NCBI GenBank assembly: GCA_001769215.1
Contig: MEOL01000032.1
Span: 62,001 to 126,000 of the forward strand
Reading direction: 5' to 3'
Length of the DNA stretch: 64,000 nucleotides
Source of the DNA: Bacteroidetes bacterium GWF2_41_31
GTDB lineage: Bacteria > Bacteroidota > Bacteroidia > Bacteroidales > F082
Position numbers and translations under genes: made by a program. Positions 34,845 to 43,910 of the stretch are shown here, in pieces (the stretch's first letter is position 1; every line of letters begins with the position of its first letter). The notes beneath the pieces are model-generated. The model did no database searches and was not told the DNA's origin. It saw only the letters and a list, made by a program, of their open reading frames with translations.

Positions 34845-36197
34845 ATGAAGGAAAACAACGACCATATCCTGATGCAGGCCATCAAAGAGCTTCCGGTTCA
34901 CTTACCGGATAAGTTAGTATGGGACAGGTTAGAGACTGATTTGTTTTCATTTCCCGTAAACGAACTTCCGCTGCATCAGCCCGATCCCAATTTGTGGGAA
35001 ATCATTGAGAAAACGCTTTCTCATCAACCCCCCTCTAAAAACAACCTCAGAAAAGGCTTACTCCTGGTAGCGTTGTTATTGATTACTTTCGTTGGATTCC
35101 TGAAATACCAACAATACAAGAATTTTGCACCATACACACCTATTGAATTTTTTGTTGACAATCAAAAACCTGTAATGGGAGGATACGATTTAAAAAGTGT
35201 GCAGGAACCAATCTTGCAATCGGGTCAGCTTGTACAAACCGATGTCACCAAAAAACTTGCTCGTAACGAATCCACACCTATGGTCCAAACAGAGAGATTG
35301 GGAAATCCTGAATCAAAGCAAATGACCATCCTCCGGAGAGAAGCGAATGTATCGTACGCGGGTGACATTTTCGTTTCGGAAACTGAAAAACATCCCATTT
35401 CAATAACAGGTTTATCCCTAAGAAAAGGTGTCCTGACTTTGGAAAGTCCGGAGCTGATACCCCAAAGAAAAGATGATTTGCCCTGTAGTTCGTATACAGG
35501 AACCAATTCCTATTTCAGTGTTGGTATAATTGGCAGGTTTGATCAGTTTCTGGAAGGAAACAGGGTTGATGGAACCAAGCTTCAGGATTGGAATTCCCTG
35601 GATATAGAGCTCAGTTATCACCCGGGTAAAATATTCTTCACAACAGGCGTAGGAGCAGTATTCTCAAGTGATAACTCGGAAATTACATACAACTATCTTC
35701 AAAACAAACTCATCAATTCCTACATTTATGTTGACTCGGTTTATTACGACCCGATATCAGGAACCACACAGTTTTTTACCACGACAGTGGATGTTTACGA
35801 CTCCATTGAATATGCTGACAAGACCCAGTTTAAAAGTCAGTATAAATATGTAAAGGTTCCATTTATCGTTGGGGTTGATCTGTATTCGGACAAACATTTT
35901 TCCGTATCACTATCAGGCGGAATCTCCTGGTTGCATCTTATTCAGAACAACTTAAACTATCCTTCCCTCTTTAGAGAAAACGCACGAATACTCAACAGCA
36001 GCTATCCAAAGGCAACACGCGCCAAAGAATTGTTTCAAATCTCAACACAACTAGATATCCGCTATCATCTTTCACAACATGTGGTGATGAAACTTGGCCC
36101 GATGTTTAACTATTTCACCAACTCAACGTACCAAAATGAAAAGGCGGGTAATCCATATTCCTGGAGCATTCGGGCCGGAGTACAATATAATTTTTAA
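34845..36197 (+). CDS. Anti-sigma-like / outer-membrane barrel fusion protein
   Basis: 450 residues. Cytoplasmic N-terminus (1-70) with two copies of an L-P-x3-P-x4-W-[DE] unit (ELPVHLPDKLVWDRLETDL at about 15-33; ELPLHQPDPNLWEIIEKTL at about 40-58). One transmembrane helix (about 71-86), a low-complexity periplasmic linker (about 95-215), and a beta-rich C-terminal domain (about 220-450) read like an outer-membrane porin-type barrel ending YSWSIRAGVQYNF with C-terminal Phe. No signal peptide. By position after the ECF gene and by topology it should hold the sigma factor at the inner membrane and sense the envelope through the barrel. Direct evidence for sigma binding is lacking. Confidence 0.68.
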   Translation: MKENNDHILMQAIKELPVHLPDKLVWDRLETDLFSFPVNELPLHQPDPNLWEIIEKTLSHQPPSKNNLRKGLLLVALLLITFVGFLKYQQYKNFAPYTPIEFFVDNQKPVMGGYDLKSVQEPILQSGQLVQTDVTKKLARNESTPMVQTERLGNPESKQMTILRREANVSYAGDIFVSETEKHPISITGLSLRKGVLTLESPELIPQRKDDLPCSSYTGTNSYFSVGIIGRFDQFLEGNRVDGTKLQDWNSLDIELSYHPGKIFFTTGVGAVFSSDNSEITYNYLQNKLINSYIYVDSVYYDPISGTTQFFTTTVDVYDSIEYADKTQFKSQYKYVKVPFIVGVDLYSDKHFSVSLSGGISWLHLIQNNLNYPSLFRENARILNSSYPKATRAKELFQISTQLDIRYHLSQHVVMKLGPMFNYFTNSTYQNEKAGNPYSWSIRAGVQYNF

Positions 36198-36284
36198 TCA
36201 CCATGCAACTATATAGACAACACGGTTCCCTTTATACAGACGTCAGTATCATAAAAATACCATTTGGACTTTAGAATTTTCATC

Positions 36285-38585
36285 ATGAAAAAACTTATTA
36301 CTACTACCTTCATACTTCTTGGTTTCCTGATGATACATGCGCAGAAAACTCCCGACATGTCGTTCAAAACAGTTGATATTGATTCAATGCCTAATACACA
36401 AAAACATATACCCGAGCCTTCAAGAGATACCTGGGACATACAATTTTCCATCAATGTTTTCGACTCGCTGCCAGGGGGTGTTGTTTCAGGAGCAGAAACT
36501 GATGGAGAGTATATCTATGCTTCTGAATGGAACTCCTCAGAATTTAAAAAATACGGCCTTTCCGGGAATGTTATCGAAATCTTCAGTATTCCGGGGGTCA
36601 ACAAAATACGGGACTTAACCTATGATGGTCAATACTTTTACGGAGGAAGGGCTACAGATACTTTGTATGTGATGGATTTTGAAAACAAAGTGTTAATCAA
36701 CAAAATTCGTATTCCGCAAAGTATCAGGGCTTTGGCCTATGATTCAGATCTGGATGTATTTTATCTTAACAATTGGTCAACTGACATCTCTATTATAGAC
36801 AAACTGGGCAACATAATAGGTCAATTTCCCGTGGGTGCTTATGGCAGTCTTTATGGGTTAACTTACGACAATTGGACCGAAGGAGGGCCCTATTTATGGG
36901 CTTCGAGTCAAGAGCCTGCCAACAGCAATACGCTGGTACAATATAGCTTGATTACCCAGTCAGAAACCGGTTTTTACATGGATTTGGATTATCTGTCTCC
37001 CGGAGGATTTGTTGGAGGATTGTTTACACATGCTCAGTTGGTTACAGGAACAGTTACCTTGGGAATTGTTATTCAGGATGATAGAATTTTCGGATTAGAA
37101 TTGGCATCAACAACTTCACCATGTAATCCTCCTGTCAACCTCAATGGAACGCCAACCGGAGATGAAATAACCCTACAATGGAATTCCCCGGTCCTGCAAA
37201 CCAACTCTGTGGGAGGTTACAACCTTTTTAGAGATAATATTTTGATAAACAGTACCCTGATCGTTGATACCCTGTATTCGGACTCCGATTTAAACCACGG
37301 CACTTACAGCTATCAGGTTTCTGCCGTTTATGTGGATGACCAGGGCAATTTGATCTGCGAATCTGAGCCAACTGATCCTGTGGAAATAACAATTTTGGCA
37401 CCATGCGATCCCCCCACCAACTTCATGGCAACTTTTGATGGATTTGATGTCGATTTATCCTGGAATACTCCGCTACTCAATGCTGATTTCGTGGATGGGT
37501 ATAATCTTTACAGAGATGATTCGCTTATTAATACAAATCTGATTACCGACACGCTGTATCAAGACAATGATCTGGATTATGGCAGCTACAGCTATTCATT
37601 AACAGCCGTTTATCTCAACAATCAAGGCAACCTCTCTTGTGAATCTGATCCGGATGGCCCTGTTGTTGTTGTGTCTTCATCACCAATGGTGCTGGGTGGC
37701 AATGTATTTGCCGGAACCGAAAAAATGAACCTGGGGACTGTTGAAGCTGCTCTTTTTGAAAATGGCCGGGTTATAGAAACCTTTTCAACCACCATCAATG
37801 ATACGTTGGGGTATTATTTCTTCTTTCCATTTTATGAAAATCAATACTATATCCAGGCAGTTTCTGACGAAATTTCAAAGTATGGCTCTTTGTACATACC
37901 TACCTATTTTGGTGATGTTATGCATTGGGAGGATGCTACCCTGTTGGTGTTGAATCAAGATACTTACAATGCGGATATCCACATGATCCCTTTAACAACA
38001 ATAACAACAGGTACGGGCTCCATTGATGGTCATATTAACTACCAACAACCTACCGACGTCTTAACTCCGGCACCAGGTGTACTTGTTTTCCTTCTGGATG
38101 AATCCGATCATTGTGTTGCCTTTGTCTATTCTAATGACGAAGGAGGGTTTCACTTTAAAAACCTGGGATTTGGCACCTACAAAATGCTGGTCGAAATGGC
38201 CGGAAAAAAAATGGTTCCACTTTTATATACACTCAATGCCGCCATGCCCTCTGTTGACAACATCAGTATCCTGATAAAAGATAATGAAATCCTCATTGGA
38301 ATTGAAGAGCAGCTACCGCCATATGTTGGATTTATGAGCAACCTATTTCCAAATCCGGTAATGGACAAGACGTATTTAGAAATAAACATGGCTAAATCGG
38401 TGCAAATCAGCGCTTCTATCTACAGTATCAACGGTCAAAGGGTAACAAGTTTTCTTAAAACTTTGGATATGGGATCAAACAAAGTAGCCATTGATGTGGA
38501 TATTCTAAATACCGGAATTTATTATTTCAAGGTTGATTTTAATGATGGCCATGCTGTCTACAGAAAATTGGTGGTTGTTGATTAG
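36285..38585 (+). CDS. T9SS-secreted multidomain propeller / FN3 protein
   Basis: 766 residues from ATG 36285 (the frame is open from TTG 36264). Signal peptide about 1-19. A propeller-like region (about 45-280) is paralogous to the 33030 gene. Two fibronectin type III domains follow, with near-identical text (GGYNLFRDN...SYQVSAVYVDDQGNL; DGYNLYRDD...SYSLTAVYLNNQGNL). A carboxypeptidase-regulatory-like beta domain (about 585-660, APGVLVFLLDE) and a T9SS type A sorting domain (NLFPNPVMDKT to the end) complete it. It lies 87 bp after the fusion protein and is the likely output of the first ECF cassette. Confidence 0.85.
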   Translation: MKKLITTTFILLGFLMIHAQKTPDMSFKTVDIDSMPNTQKHIPEPSRDTWDIQFSINVFDSLPGGVVSGAETDGEYIYASEWNSSEFKKYGLSGNVIEIFSIPGVNKIRDLTYDGQYFYGGRATDTLYVMDFENKVLINKIRIPQSIRALAYDSDLDVFYLNNWSTDISIIDKLGNIIGQFPVGAYGSLYGLTYDNWTEGGPYLWASSQEPANSNTLVQYSLITQSETGFYMDLDYLSPGGFVGGLFTHAQLVTGTVTLGIVIQDDRIFGLELASTTSPCNPPVNLNGTPTGDEITLQWNSPVLQTNSVGGYNLFRDNILINSTLIVDTLYSDSDLNHGTYSYQVSAVYVDDQGNLICESEPTDPVEITILAPCDPPTNFMATFDGFDVDLSWNTPLLNADFVDGYNLYRDDSLINTNLITDTLYQDNDLDYGSYSYSLTAVYLNNQGNLSCESDPDGPVVVVSSSPMVLGGNVFAGTEKMNLGTVEAALFENGRVIETFSTTINDTLGYYFFFPFYENQYYIQAVSDEISKYGSLYIPTYFGDVMHWEDATLLVLNQDTYNADIHMIPLTTITTGTGSIDGHINYQQPTDVLTPAPGVLVFLLDESDHCVAFVYSNDEGGFHFKNLGFGTYKMLVEMAGKKMVPLLYTLNAAMPSVDNISILIKDNEILIGIEEQLPPYVGFMSNLFPNPVMDKTYLEINMAKSVQISASIYSINGQRVTSFLKTLDMGSNKVAIDVDILNTGIYYFKVDFNDGHAVYRKLVVVD

Positions 38586-38943
38586 CCAGGATTGAGTGAA
38601 TATTCACACAAAACAGCTTGGGAATGTGACTTTTAGCGTCCTCATTTATTGTTTTATTTCAAGGTTTAAATTCATTTGTGGTGTAGAAATGCCATTTATT
38701 TGAACCTTTACCTCAGAGTAGTTCCGGATGGGGCGAAGCCAGCCTGAGCATGATAATTAATTCTGTGCGTTAAAAGTCGTATTTTCTGGTTTTTTCTAAC
38801 TTTAAGATCACTTACTTTTCGTATTGATTGACATTCAAAGGGCAACAGGTTCATTTTAGTGTTAATTAATTTAAAAAAAAGGGATGAACAGACAACCATT
38901 TTCATTCCTTTGATCACTAACCATAAACGGCAAAGCCAAATAG
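38586..38943. other. Intergenic region between ECF cassettes
   Basis: A perfect 12-bp palindrome GTGAATATTCAC (38596-38607) lies 10 bp after the stop codon. A stem AAGGTTTAAAT / ATTTGAACCTT (38661-38671, 38698-38708, one G-T pair) may end the upstream transcript. The remainder, AT-rich, must hold the promoter of the second sigma factor; I cannot assign it. No gene seen. Confidence 0.45.
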
Positions 38944-39468
38944 ATGCCAAAATTCCGGGAAGAAGAAATTATCAATGGATGTCTGAAAAATGACAGAACG
39001 TCTCAGAAGGCTTTGTATGATCAATATAAAACGAAAATGTACACCATCGCCTATAGAATTACCAACAACTTTGAAGATGCCAATGATGCGCTGCAGGAGG
39101 GATTTATACAGGTATTTGATAACCTGAAATCATTTAACGGAGCGTCGAAGCTGGGAACCTGGATTCACACGATCATAGCAAGGGCCGCCTTAAAAAAAAT
39201 CAAAAAAAGAATTCATTTCGTCGAAATAGAAGTTGCTCAGGAACCCATCACCATAGACTGGGGCTCCACCATTGACATTCAATTGTTGGAAAAGGCCATT
39301 GCCTCACTCCCTGATGGTTACCGTTCGATTTTTACTTTGTATGAGATAGAAGGATTTAAACACCGGGAAATTGCCGAAATGATGGACATCTCAGTCAATA
39401 CCTCTAAAACACAATTGCTTAAAGCCAAGCGGATGCTACGTGAAAATCTCAATAAAGAGCAGGAATAG
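38944..39468 (+). CDS. ECF-type sigma factor (second cassette)
   Basis: 174 residues. Region 2 about 20-90 (ALYDQYKTKMYTIAYRITNNFEDANDALQEGFIQVFDNL) and region 4 about 118-170 (LPDGYRSIFTLYEIEGFKHREIAEMMDISVNTSKTQLLKAKRML). Same subgroup and length as the sigma factor at 34310; the two region 4 blocks align end to end. Its stop codon overlaps the GTG start of the next gene (TAGTG), so the sigma factor and the following anti-sigma-like protein are translationally coupled. Confidence 0.93.
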   Translation: MPKFREEEIINGCLKNDRTSQKALYDQYKTKMYTIAYRITNNFEDANDALQEGFIQVFDNLKSFNGASKLGTWIHTIIARAALKKIKKRIHFVEIEVAQEPITIDWGSTIDIQLLEKAIASLPDGYRSIFTLYEIEGFKHREIAEMMDISVNTSKTQLLKAKRMLRENLNKEQE

Positions 39469-40067
39469 TGGAAAAAAATCGGAATATATTACTCAGGGCA
39501 CTGAAAAATCTGCCGGATTATTCTCCGAAAGATCAGGTATGGGAAGGTGTAGCTACTAAACTTGAAAACGAACAGATTTCAGGTTTGGTCGGTCGGATGA
39601 GTACATTTGAGCCTCCTGAAAGCATTTGGGACAATATTGACAAAGAGCTAACATCAAGACAAGCAATCCACTCAAAAAAAGGGTTGTACCTATGGATGAA
39701 ATGGATTTCCGCAACAGCCGCTACCTTTGTACTTGGGTACTTCCTTTTTTTTGCCGGGAAAACCGGGAACACCAAATTGCATTATTCGGTTGAGTATATA
39801 AAAACCAACAACATCCAACAATGGTTTGCTGATGATATTGAATTTGAACAGGCCCTTGCTTTGGTTTGCAACGAGAAACCCAAAATTTGCGAATCTCCCG
39901 AATTTAAAAACATGGAGAAAAAACTTGATTTTTTAAATCAATCGAAACAAAAAATTGTAAAGCAATTAAGTAAATATGACACCGACAGCGACATGGAAAT
40001 AATGCTGACAAAAATTGAATTGGAACGAACAAGTCTTATTAATCAAATGATAGCTAAAGTCAATTAA
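39468..40067 (+). CDS. Anti-sigma-like membrane protein
   Basis: 199 residues, GTG start overlapping the sigma stop codon. Cytoplasmic N-terminus (1-72) with two L-P/P-x4-W-[DE] units (LKNLPDYSPKDQVWEGVATKL; STFEPPESIWDNIDKEL), the same layout as the N-terminus of the fusion protein at 34845. One helix about 75-96 (SATAATFVLGYFLFFAG), then a short periplasmic coiled-coil region (about 140-199). There is no barrel. Coupling to the ECF gene and topology suggest an anti-sigma factor; it lacks the zinc-binding HxxxCxxC motif of ZAS-type anti-sigmas. Confidence 0.72.
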   Translation: MEKNRNILLRALKNLPDYSPKDQVWEGVATKLENEQISGLVGRMSTFEPPESIWDNIDKELTSRQAIHSKKGLYLWMKWISATAATFVLGYFLFFAGKTGNTKLHYSVEYIKTNNIQQWFADDIEFEQALALVCNEKPKICESPEFKNMEKKLDFLNQSKQKIVKQLSKYDTDSDMEIMLTKIELERTSLINQMIAKVN

Positions 40068-40071
40068 TTAA

Positions 40072-40977
40072 ATGCGACCAACCAAGTATCACATAATGAC
40101 CCTACTGCTTTTGGCTCAGTTCCTGGCTTGTATCCCACTTTTCGCCCAGGTAAAAGTTCAGGTGGTCTCGCAGGAAATCAGCAAATCGATCGATTGGCAA
40201 CCGGGGATGTCGTTGTGGATAAATGCTGAACATGCCGAAATTCATTGCACCTCGCACAAAGCCAATACGGTTGTTATGAATCTGACGATCACCTCAAAAC
40301 ATGAGGTTAAAAGTACGGCGGAATCAGATATAAAAAAGATGAAGTGGCTAAATGAAACAAAAGGGAGCAAAATATTTATTAGAAATTATATTGAGTTGGC
40401 CAAAAATGAAACACAGCCGGAATCAGCCATCAAATTCATCTATCACATTCAGGTTCCTGAAAATTGTCCTGTGAATATACAAAATTATTTTGGCAAGATA
40501 ATGGCAACTAACCTGCATTCCACCCTTCAAATAAACAGTGAATTTAGCATGATTGATTTGAAGGATGTAAGTGGTGGAAAGAAGCTAACTACTTTATATG
40601 GTAATATTACAGCCAGTTCAATCAAAGGAGAAACAACCATTGAATCCAATCGGTCTGACATTGATTTGGTTGGTTTTGAAGGCAAGTTAAAGATCAATGC
40701 TACCCTGGCTCAGATCAGGTTAAGCGAAATGAAGCCCCTTTCGAATATTGACCTGGTTGCCGAAAAATCAGAAGTTTATATCAAGGTCCATGATTTGAAC
40801 AGGTTTGCCTGGCAAATAGAATACTTTAATTGCGAGGTAAATATTCCTGAAAACATGAAACCTGAATATTCCTGGAACAAAAAAAAGGAAATAAAAGCAG
40901 TTTTTAATCCGGGAAACAATGATCCGCTTATTAATATCAACCTGAATACCGGTTCCTTAAACATTGAACAACCATAA
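40072..40977 (+). CDS. DUF4097-like exported beta-helix protein
   Basis: 301 residues. Signal peptide about 1-25 (IPLFAQ). The mature protein has the regular short-strand pattern of DUF4097/adhesin-like beta-helix domains: VNIQNYFGKIMATN, LQINSEFSMIDLKDV, GKKLTTLYGNITASSIKG, SDIDLVGFEGKLKINA. Such domains in Bacteroidota often follow sigma/anti-sigma genes and may act in envelope sensing. It starts 4 bp after the anti-sigma-like gene and overlaps the next open frame, so it is in the same operon. Confidence 0.7.
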   Translation: MRPTKYHIMTLLLLAQFLACIPLFAQVKVQVVSQEISKSIDWQPGMSLWINAEHAEIHCTSHKANTVVMNLTITSKHEVKSTAESDIKKMKWLNETKGSKIFIRNYIELAKNETQPESAIKFIYHIQVPENCPVNIQNYFGKIMATNLHSTLQINSEFSMIDLKDVSGGKKLTTLYGNITASSIKGETTIESNRSDIDLVGFEGKLKINATLAQIRLSEMKPLSNIDLVAEKSEVYIKVHDLNRFAWQIEYFNCEVNIPENMKPEYSWNKKKEIKAVFNPGNNDPLININLNTGSLNIEQP

Positions 40978-40993
40978 GAAAGTTAACATAAAC

Positions 40994-42238
40994 ATGGAAA
41001 ACATACACTCCAAATACAAAGGTCTCAAACTGATTTTTCTTTCCTGTCTGTGGATTGGGCTTTTTATGAGGTTTAATCCGGCATACTCCCAGGTTGAAAC
41101 CAAAGTTGAGCAACCGGAACAAATGGAAGACAGCATTGTTCAATATATCACTCCCATGGAATACGCCTTTATGATGCATGAAGCAACTTCGTGGATGGTT
41201 AAAGCCAGTGCATTATTAGAAATAGATAAACACTATAATTTTCAATACAAAATAAGTTTTGAAAAACGAATTGCCCCAAGTTTTACACTCAACCTTGCTC
41301 TTGATCAATCGTTATTTATTTCTGAGGAAGGATCCTTCGATGTAGGATCCATTCGGACCTCCATTGAAAGTCGGTGGTACTACCGGTTAAACAAGCGTAT
41401 AAAACAAAACAGAGTTGCCCGAAGCATGTCGGACAATTACCTCGCTCTTGGATTCGATTTTTTCTATTATTTAAACAATACCAAAAATAGCATTCCTTTT
41501 ATCGATCATTTTACTTTGTTTGCAAAATGGGGGTTCCAACGCAGGTTTCTTCGACATGGCTTTGCCGATGTTGGAATAAAATTGGGATTGTCAAATGCAT
41601 ATAATGCTGGATTTTCGCCCTCATTAATATTTAATACTTATGTTAATTTAGGGTTTGCTTTTACGCATGACAGGTATCGGCTTGATCAAGACAAATTATG
41701 TCCGGTTTTTCGATGCTATGAGGGAGTGAATTTTATCATCAAATCAAATTTGAACAATGCATTTGGTATTTATACGGGACAAAGATTTCGAAATTTTTAT
41801 CTAGCCCCACAAATTGCCTTTGAATACAAAATCGGGAATTCCGCTTTCTCAATTAATGCAGAAATAAACGGGCTTTTCTCTTACTATGAAACGAATCCAA
41901 ATCTCGACCAAACATTAATAAGATCATGGCAGGCAGGACTTATTGTTGAAGGCAGGTGGTATTATAACTTGAAAAAAAGAACGCTCATGGGTAAAACCGG
42001 AAATGGCCTTTCGGCTGATTATCTGGGCTTGGGCTGGGAAAACAAAAGGTTTCTGTTTACTCCGTATTCCAGCAACACTGCTCAACCTCAAGTATTTATT
42101 ATAACCGGATGGCAACGATTATTTAGTAAGCATCTATATTATGATATCCAAATAGGCCTTGCACATCATTTTAATGAAAATATTTCTTCAAATGAGGTGG
42201 ATGGCAGATATAAGTTCGCTGTGGGATATCGGTTTTAA
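40994..42238 (+). CDS. Outer-membrane beta-barrel protein
   Basis: 414 residues from ATG 40994 (a TTG at 40964 would overlap the previous gene). Signal peptide about 1-33 (FNPAYSQ). The remainder is alternating amphipathic strands with many aromatic residues (YKISFEKRIAPSFTLNLALDQSLF; GRWYYNLKKRTLMGKTGNGLSADYLGLGWENKRF), ending GRYKFAVGYRF with the C-terminal Phe of outer-membrane barrels. The RWYY...NYLxLGFD motif occurs twice, so the barrel may have arisen by duplication. Fourth gene of the second ECF operon; possibly the sensor or a regulon member. Confidence 0.68.
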   Translation: MENIHSKYKGLKLIFLSCLWIGLFMRFNPAYSQVETKVEQPEQMEDSIVQYITPMEYAFMMHEATSWMVKASALLEIDKHYNFQYKISFEKRIAPSFTLNLALDQSLFISEEGSFDVGSIRTSIESRWYYRLNKRIKQNRVARSMSDNYLALGFDFFYYLNNTKNSIPFIDHFTLFAKWGFQRRFLRHGFADVGIKLGLSNAYNAGFSPSLIFNTYVNLGFAFTHDRYRLDQDKLCPVFRCYEGVNFIIKSNLNNAFGIYTGQRFRNFYLAPQIAFEYKIGNSAFSINAEINGLFSYYETNPNLDQTLIRSWQAGLIVEGRWYYNLKKRTLMGKTGNGLSADYLGLGWENKRFLFTPYSSNTAQPQVFIITGWQRLFSKHLYYDIQIGLAHHFNENISSNEVDGRYKFAVGYRF

Positions 42239-42286
42239 ATTAAAAGTTGAAACAATGAATCTAATACTCATTAAAACAATAACATC

Positions 42287-43834
42287 ATGAAAACAATTAC
42301 AATCATTACGCTCTGCCTGGTTTATACATTAAGCCTGTCGGCGCAGCGAAATTCAGCAAACGAACAATTGCAGACAATTCATGCTGAATCAACCTCTTAT
42401 AAATCGAATACTCCCATCCAAAAAGACCGCCGGGAAGCTATCCGACAAGAATTGAAGGTAATGAAATCGTCTATCCTTCGCGAAGAATCTGTCCTGGATT
42501 CAATTGTTTATTATGCGATCATTACAGAAACAGATTCAGTAAAAAGCTCAAAAACTGAATATGACTGGTACGATTCAGCATTGCCAAAAACCAAGGTTGA
42601 GTATTTATGGAATAATGACAACAATCAATGGATTAAAGCAGGAAAAACCGAGTATACATTTGATGAACATGGCAACCAAACTTCTTATTATACTTTTATT
42701 TGGGATACGGTTCAAAACAGCTGGACAAATGAGAAGAAATTGGATATGACCTTTGACGCGTATGGATTTGAGAATTCACTTATATATTTAAAGTGGAATA
42801 CAGATCTTAACCGATGGGACAACTTTTTGAAAGATGAGTCCTTAAATGATGAATTTGGCAACATCCTTAACTATGTGGATTGGATGGGAAATGAGGATAA
42901 CGAATGGATCTATAATTACCGGGAAGAAAGAACCTATAATTTGGATGGCACCATCAGCTCTTATGTGTTTTCTGTTTGGACAATACAAATCAACGACTGG
43001 ATTTACTGGAATAAGAATCTGTATTTTTATAATACATCAGGTTTACTTGAAGTTACAGAGGCATACGTTTGGATGGTAATCGACTGGGAACTCAACCAGA
43101 AACAAGAGAATTATTATACGAATACCAATAAAGTTGATTATTATCTCACGTATACAAGAGCCATAGATGTGTGGAATTTAACTGGTAAAGGTGAATATGA
43201 GTATGACGCCAGTGACAACGAGATATTATCAGTAGTGTTCAACCGGGAAAATGACCAATGGATAAATTATTCGAGAAGGGAGTATGCATACGACCAAAAT
43301 AGCAATAGGATACTCGACCAAAGTTCATACTGGGATGTAAATAACCTGGAGTGGATATACACGATGAAAAGAGAAAATTCATTTGATGAGAACAACAGCA
43401 ACACCATGACCTCATGGTATAATTGGGATGTAAACCTGGCAGATTGGGTTGGAATTTACAATCACAACTATGTTTACAATGAAGAAGGAAATATCACCAT
43501 TAGTAGTGAGTATATTTGGGATGAGACAATTGCCGGTTGGATACTGGATGTCAATGGGTATTATTATCGTTCGCTTATTATTGAGGTGCCTGAGGTTGGG
43601 TATAGTGACCTGATGGTATTCCCCAATCCTGCCGAGTGTGTTTTAAACATAAAAAATCCAGGTGTCGATGTCCTGAATTGTAATATTATTTCAATCAGCG
43701 GCCAACAGCTCAGGCAGTTTACACTGGAAGGATCAAATACACAAATTAACATTGAAGCGTTACCGAAAGGGGTTTATTTCTTGCAATTCAGCAATGGGGT
43801 TGCCATAGGTTCTAAAAAACTGATTAAACTATAA
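42287..43834 (+). CDS. T9SS-secreted Trp-rich repeat protein
   Basis: 515 residues. Signal peptide about 1-20 (LSLSAQ). Residues about 88-430 hold about nine degenerate repeats of roughly 40 residues, each with a W-N/D...W core and a following Y-x-Y/F-D-x-x-G-N turn (WNNDNNQWIKAGKTEYTFDE; WDVNNLEWIYTMKRENSFDE; WDVNLADWVGIYNHNYVYNE). They resemble YD/RHS-type or DUF3836-like strand repeats. A T9SS type A sorting domain closes it (VFPNPAECVLNI ... SKKLIKL). Last gene of the second ECF operon, 48 bp after the barrel gene; probably an exported surface protein. Confidence 0.76.
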   Translation: MKTITIITLCLVYTLSLSAQRNSANEQLQTIHAESTSYKSNTPIQKDRREAIRQELKVMKSSILREESVLDSIVYYAIITETDSVKSSKTEYDWYDSALPKTKVEYLWNNDNNQWIKAGKTEYTFDEHGNQTSYYTFIWDTVQNSWTNEKKLDMTFDAYGFENSLIYLKWNTDLNRWDNFLKDESLNDEFGNILNYVDWMGNEDNEWIYNYREERTYNLDGTISSYVFSVWTIQINDWIYWNKNLYFYNTSGLLEVTEAYVWMVIDWELNQKQENYYTNTNKVDYYLTYTRAIDVWNLTGKGEYEYDASDNEILSVVFNRENDQWINYSRREYAYDQNSNRILDQSSYWDVNNLEWIYTMKRENSFDENNSNTMTSWYNWDVNLADWVGIYNHNYVYNEEGNITISSEYIWDETIAGWILDVNGYYYRSLIIEVPEVGYSDLMVFPNPAECVLNIKNPGVDVLNCNIISISGQQLRQFTLEGSNTQINIEALPKGVYFLQFSNGVAIGSKKLIKL

Positions 43835-43841
43835 CCGGCAG

Positions 43842-43878
43842 AACGGCCTTTGTTGGAGATGCTTTGACAAAGGCCGTT
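43842..43878. terminator. Terminator between convergent operons
   Basis: Perfect 12-bp inverted repeat AACGGCCTTTGT / ACAAAGGCCGTT with a 13-base loop, followed by TATTT on the plus strand. It lies 8 bp after the stop of the repeat-protein gene and before the convergent GDPD gene. Confidence 0.75.
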
Positions 43879-43910
43879 TATTTCCACTCCCTTGAAAACT
43901 ATGAATTCAT

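Noticed and set aside
34200-38943. Shared ECF promoter motif upstream of both sigma genes
   Set aside because: Only short partial similarity (TGAAACAAC versus TGAACAGACAAC); not enough to claim.
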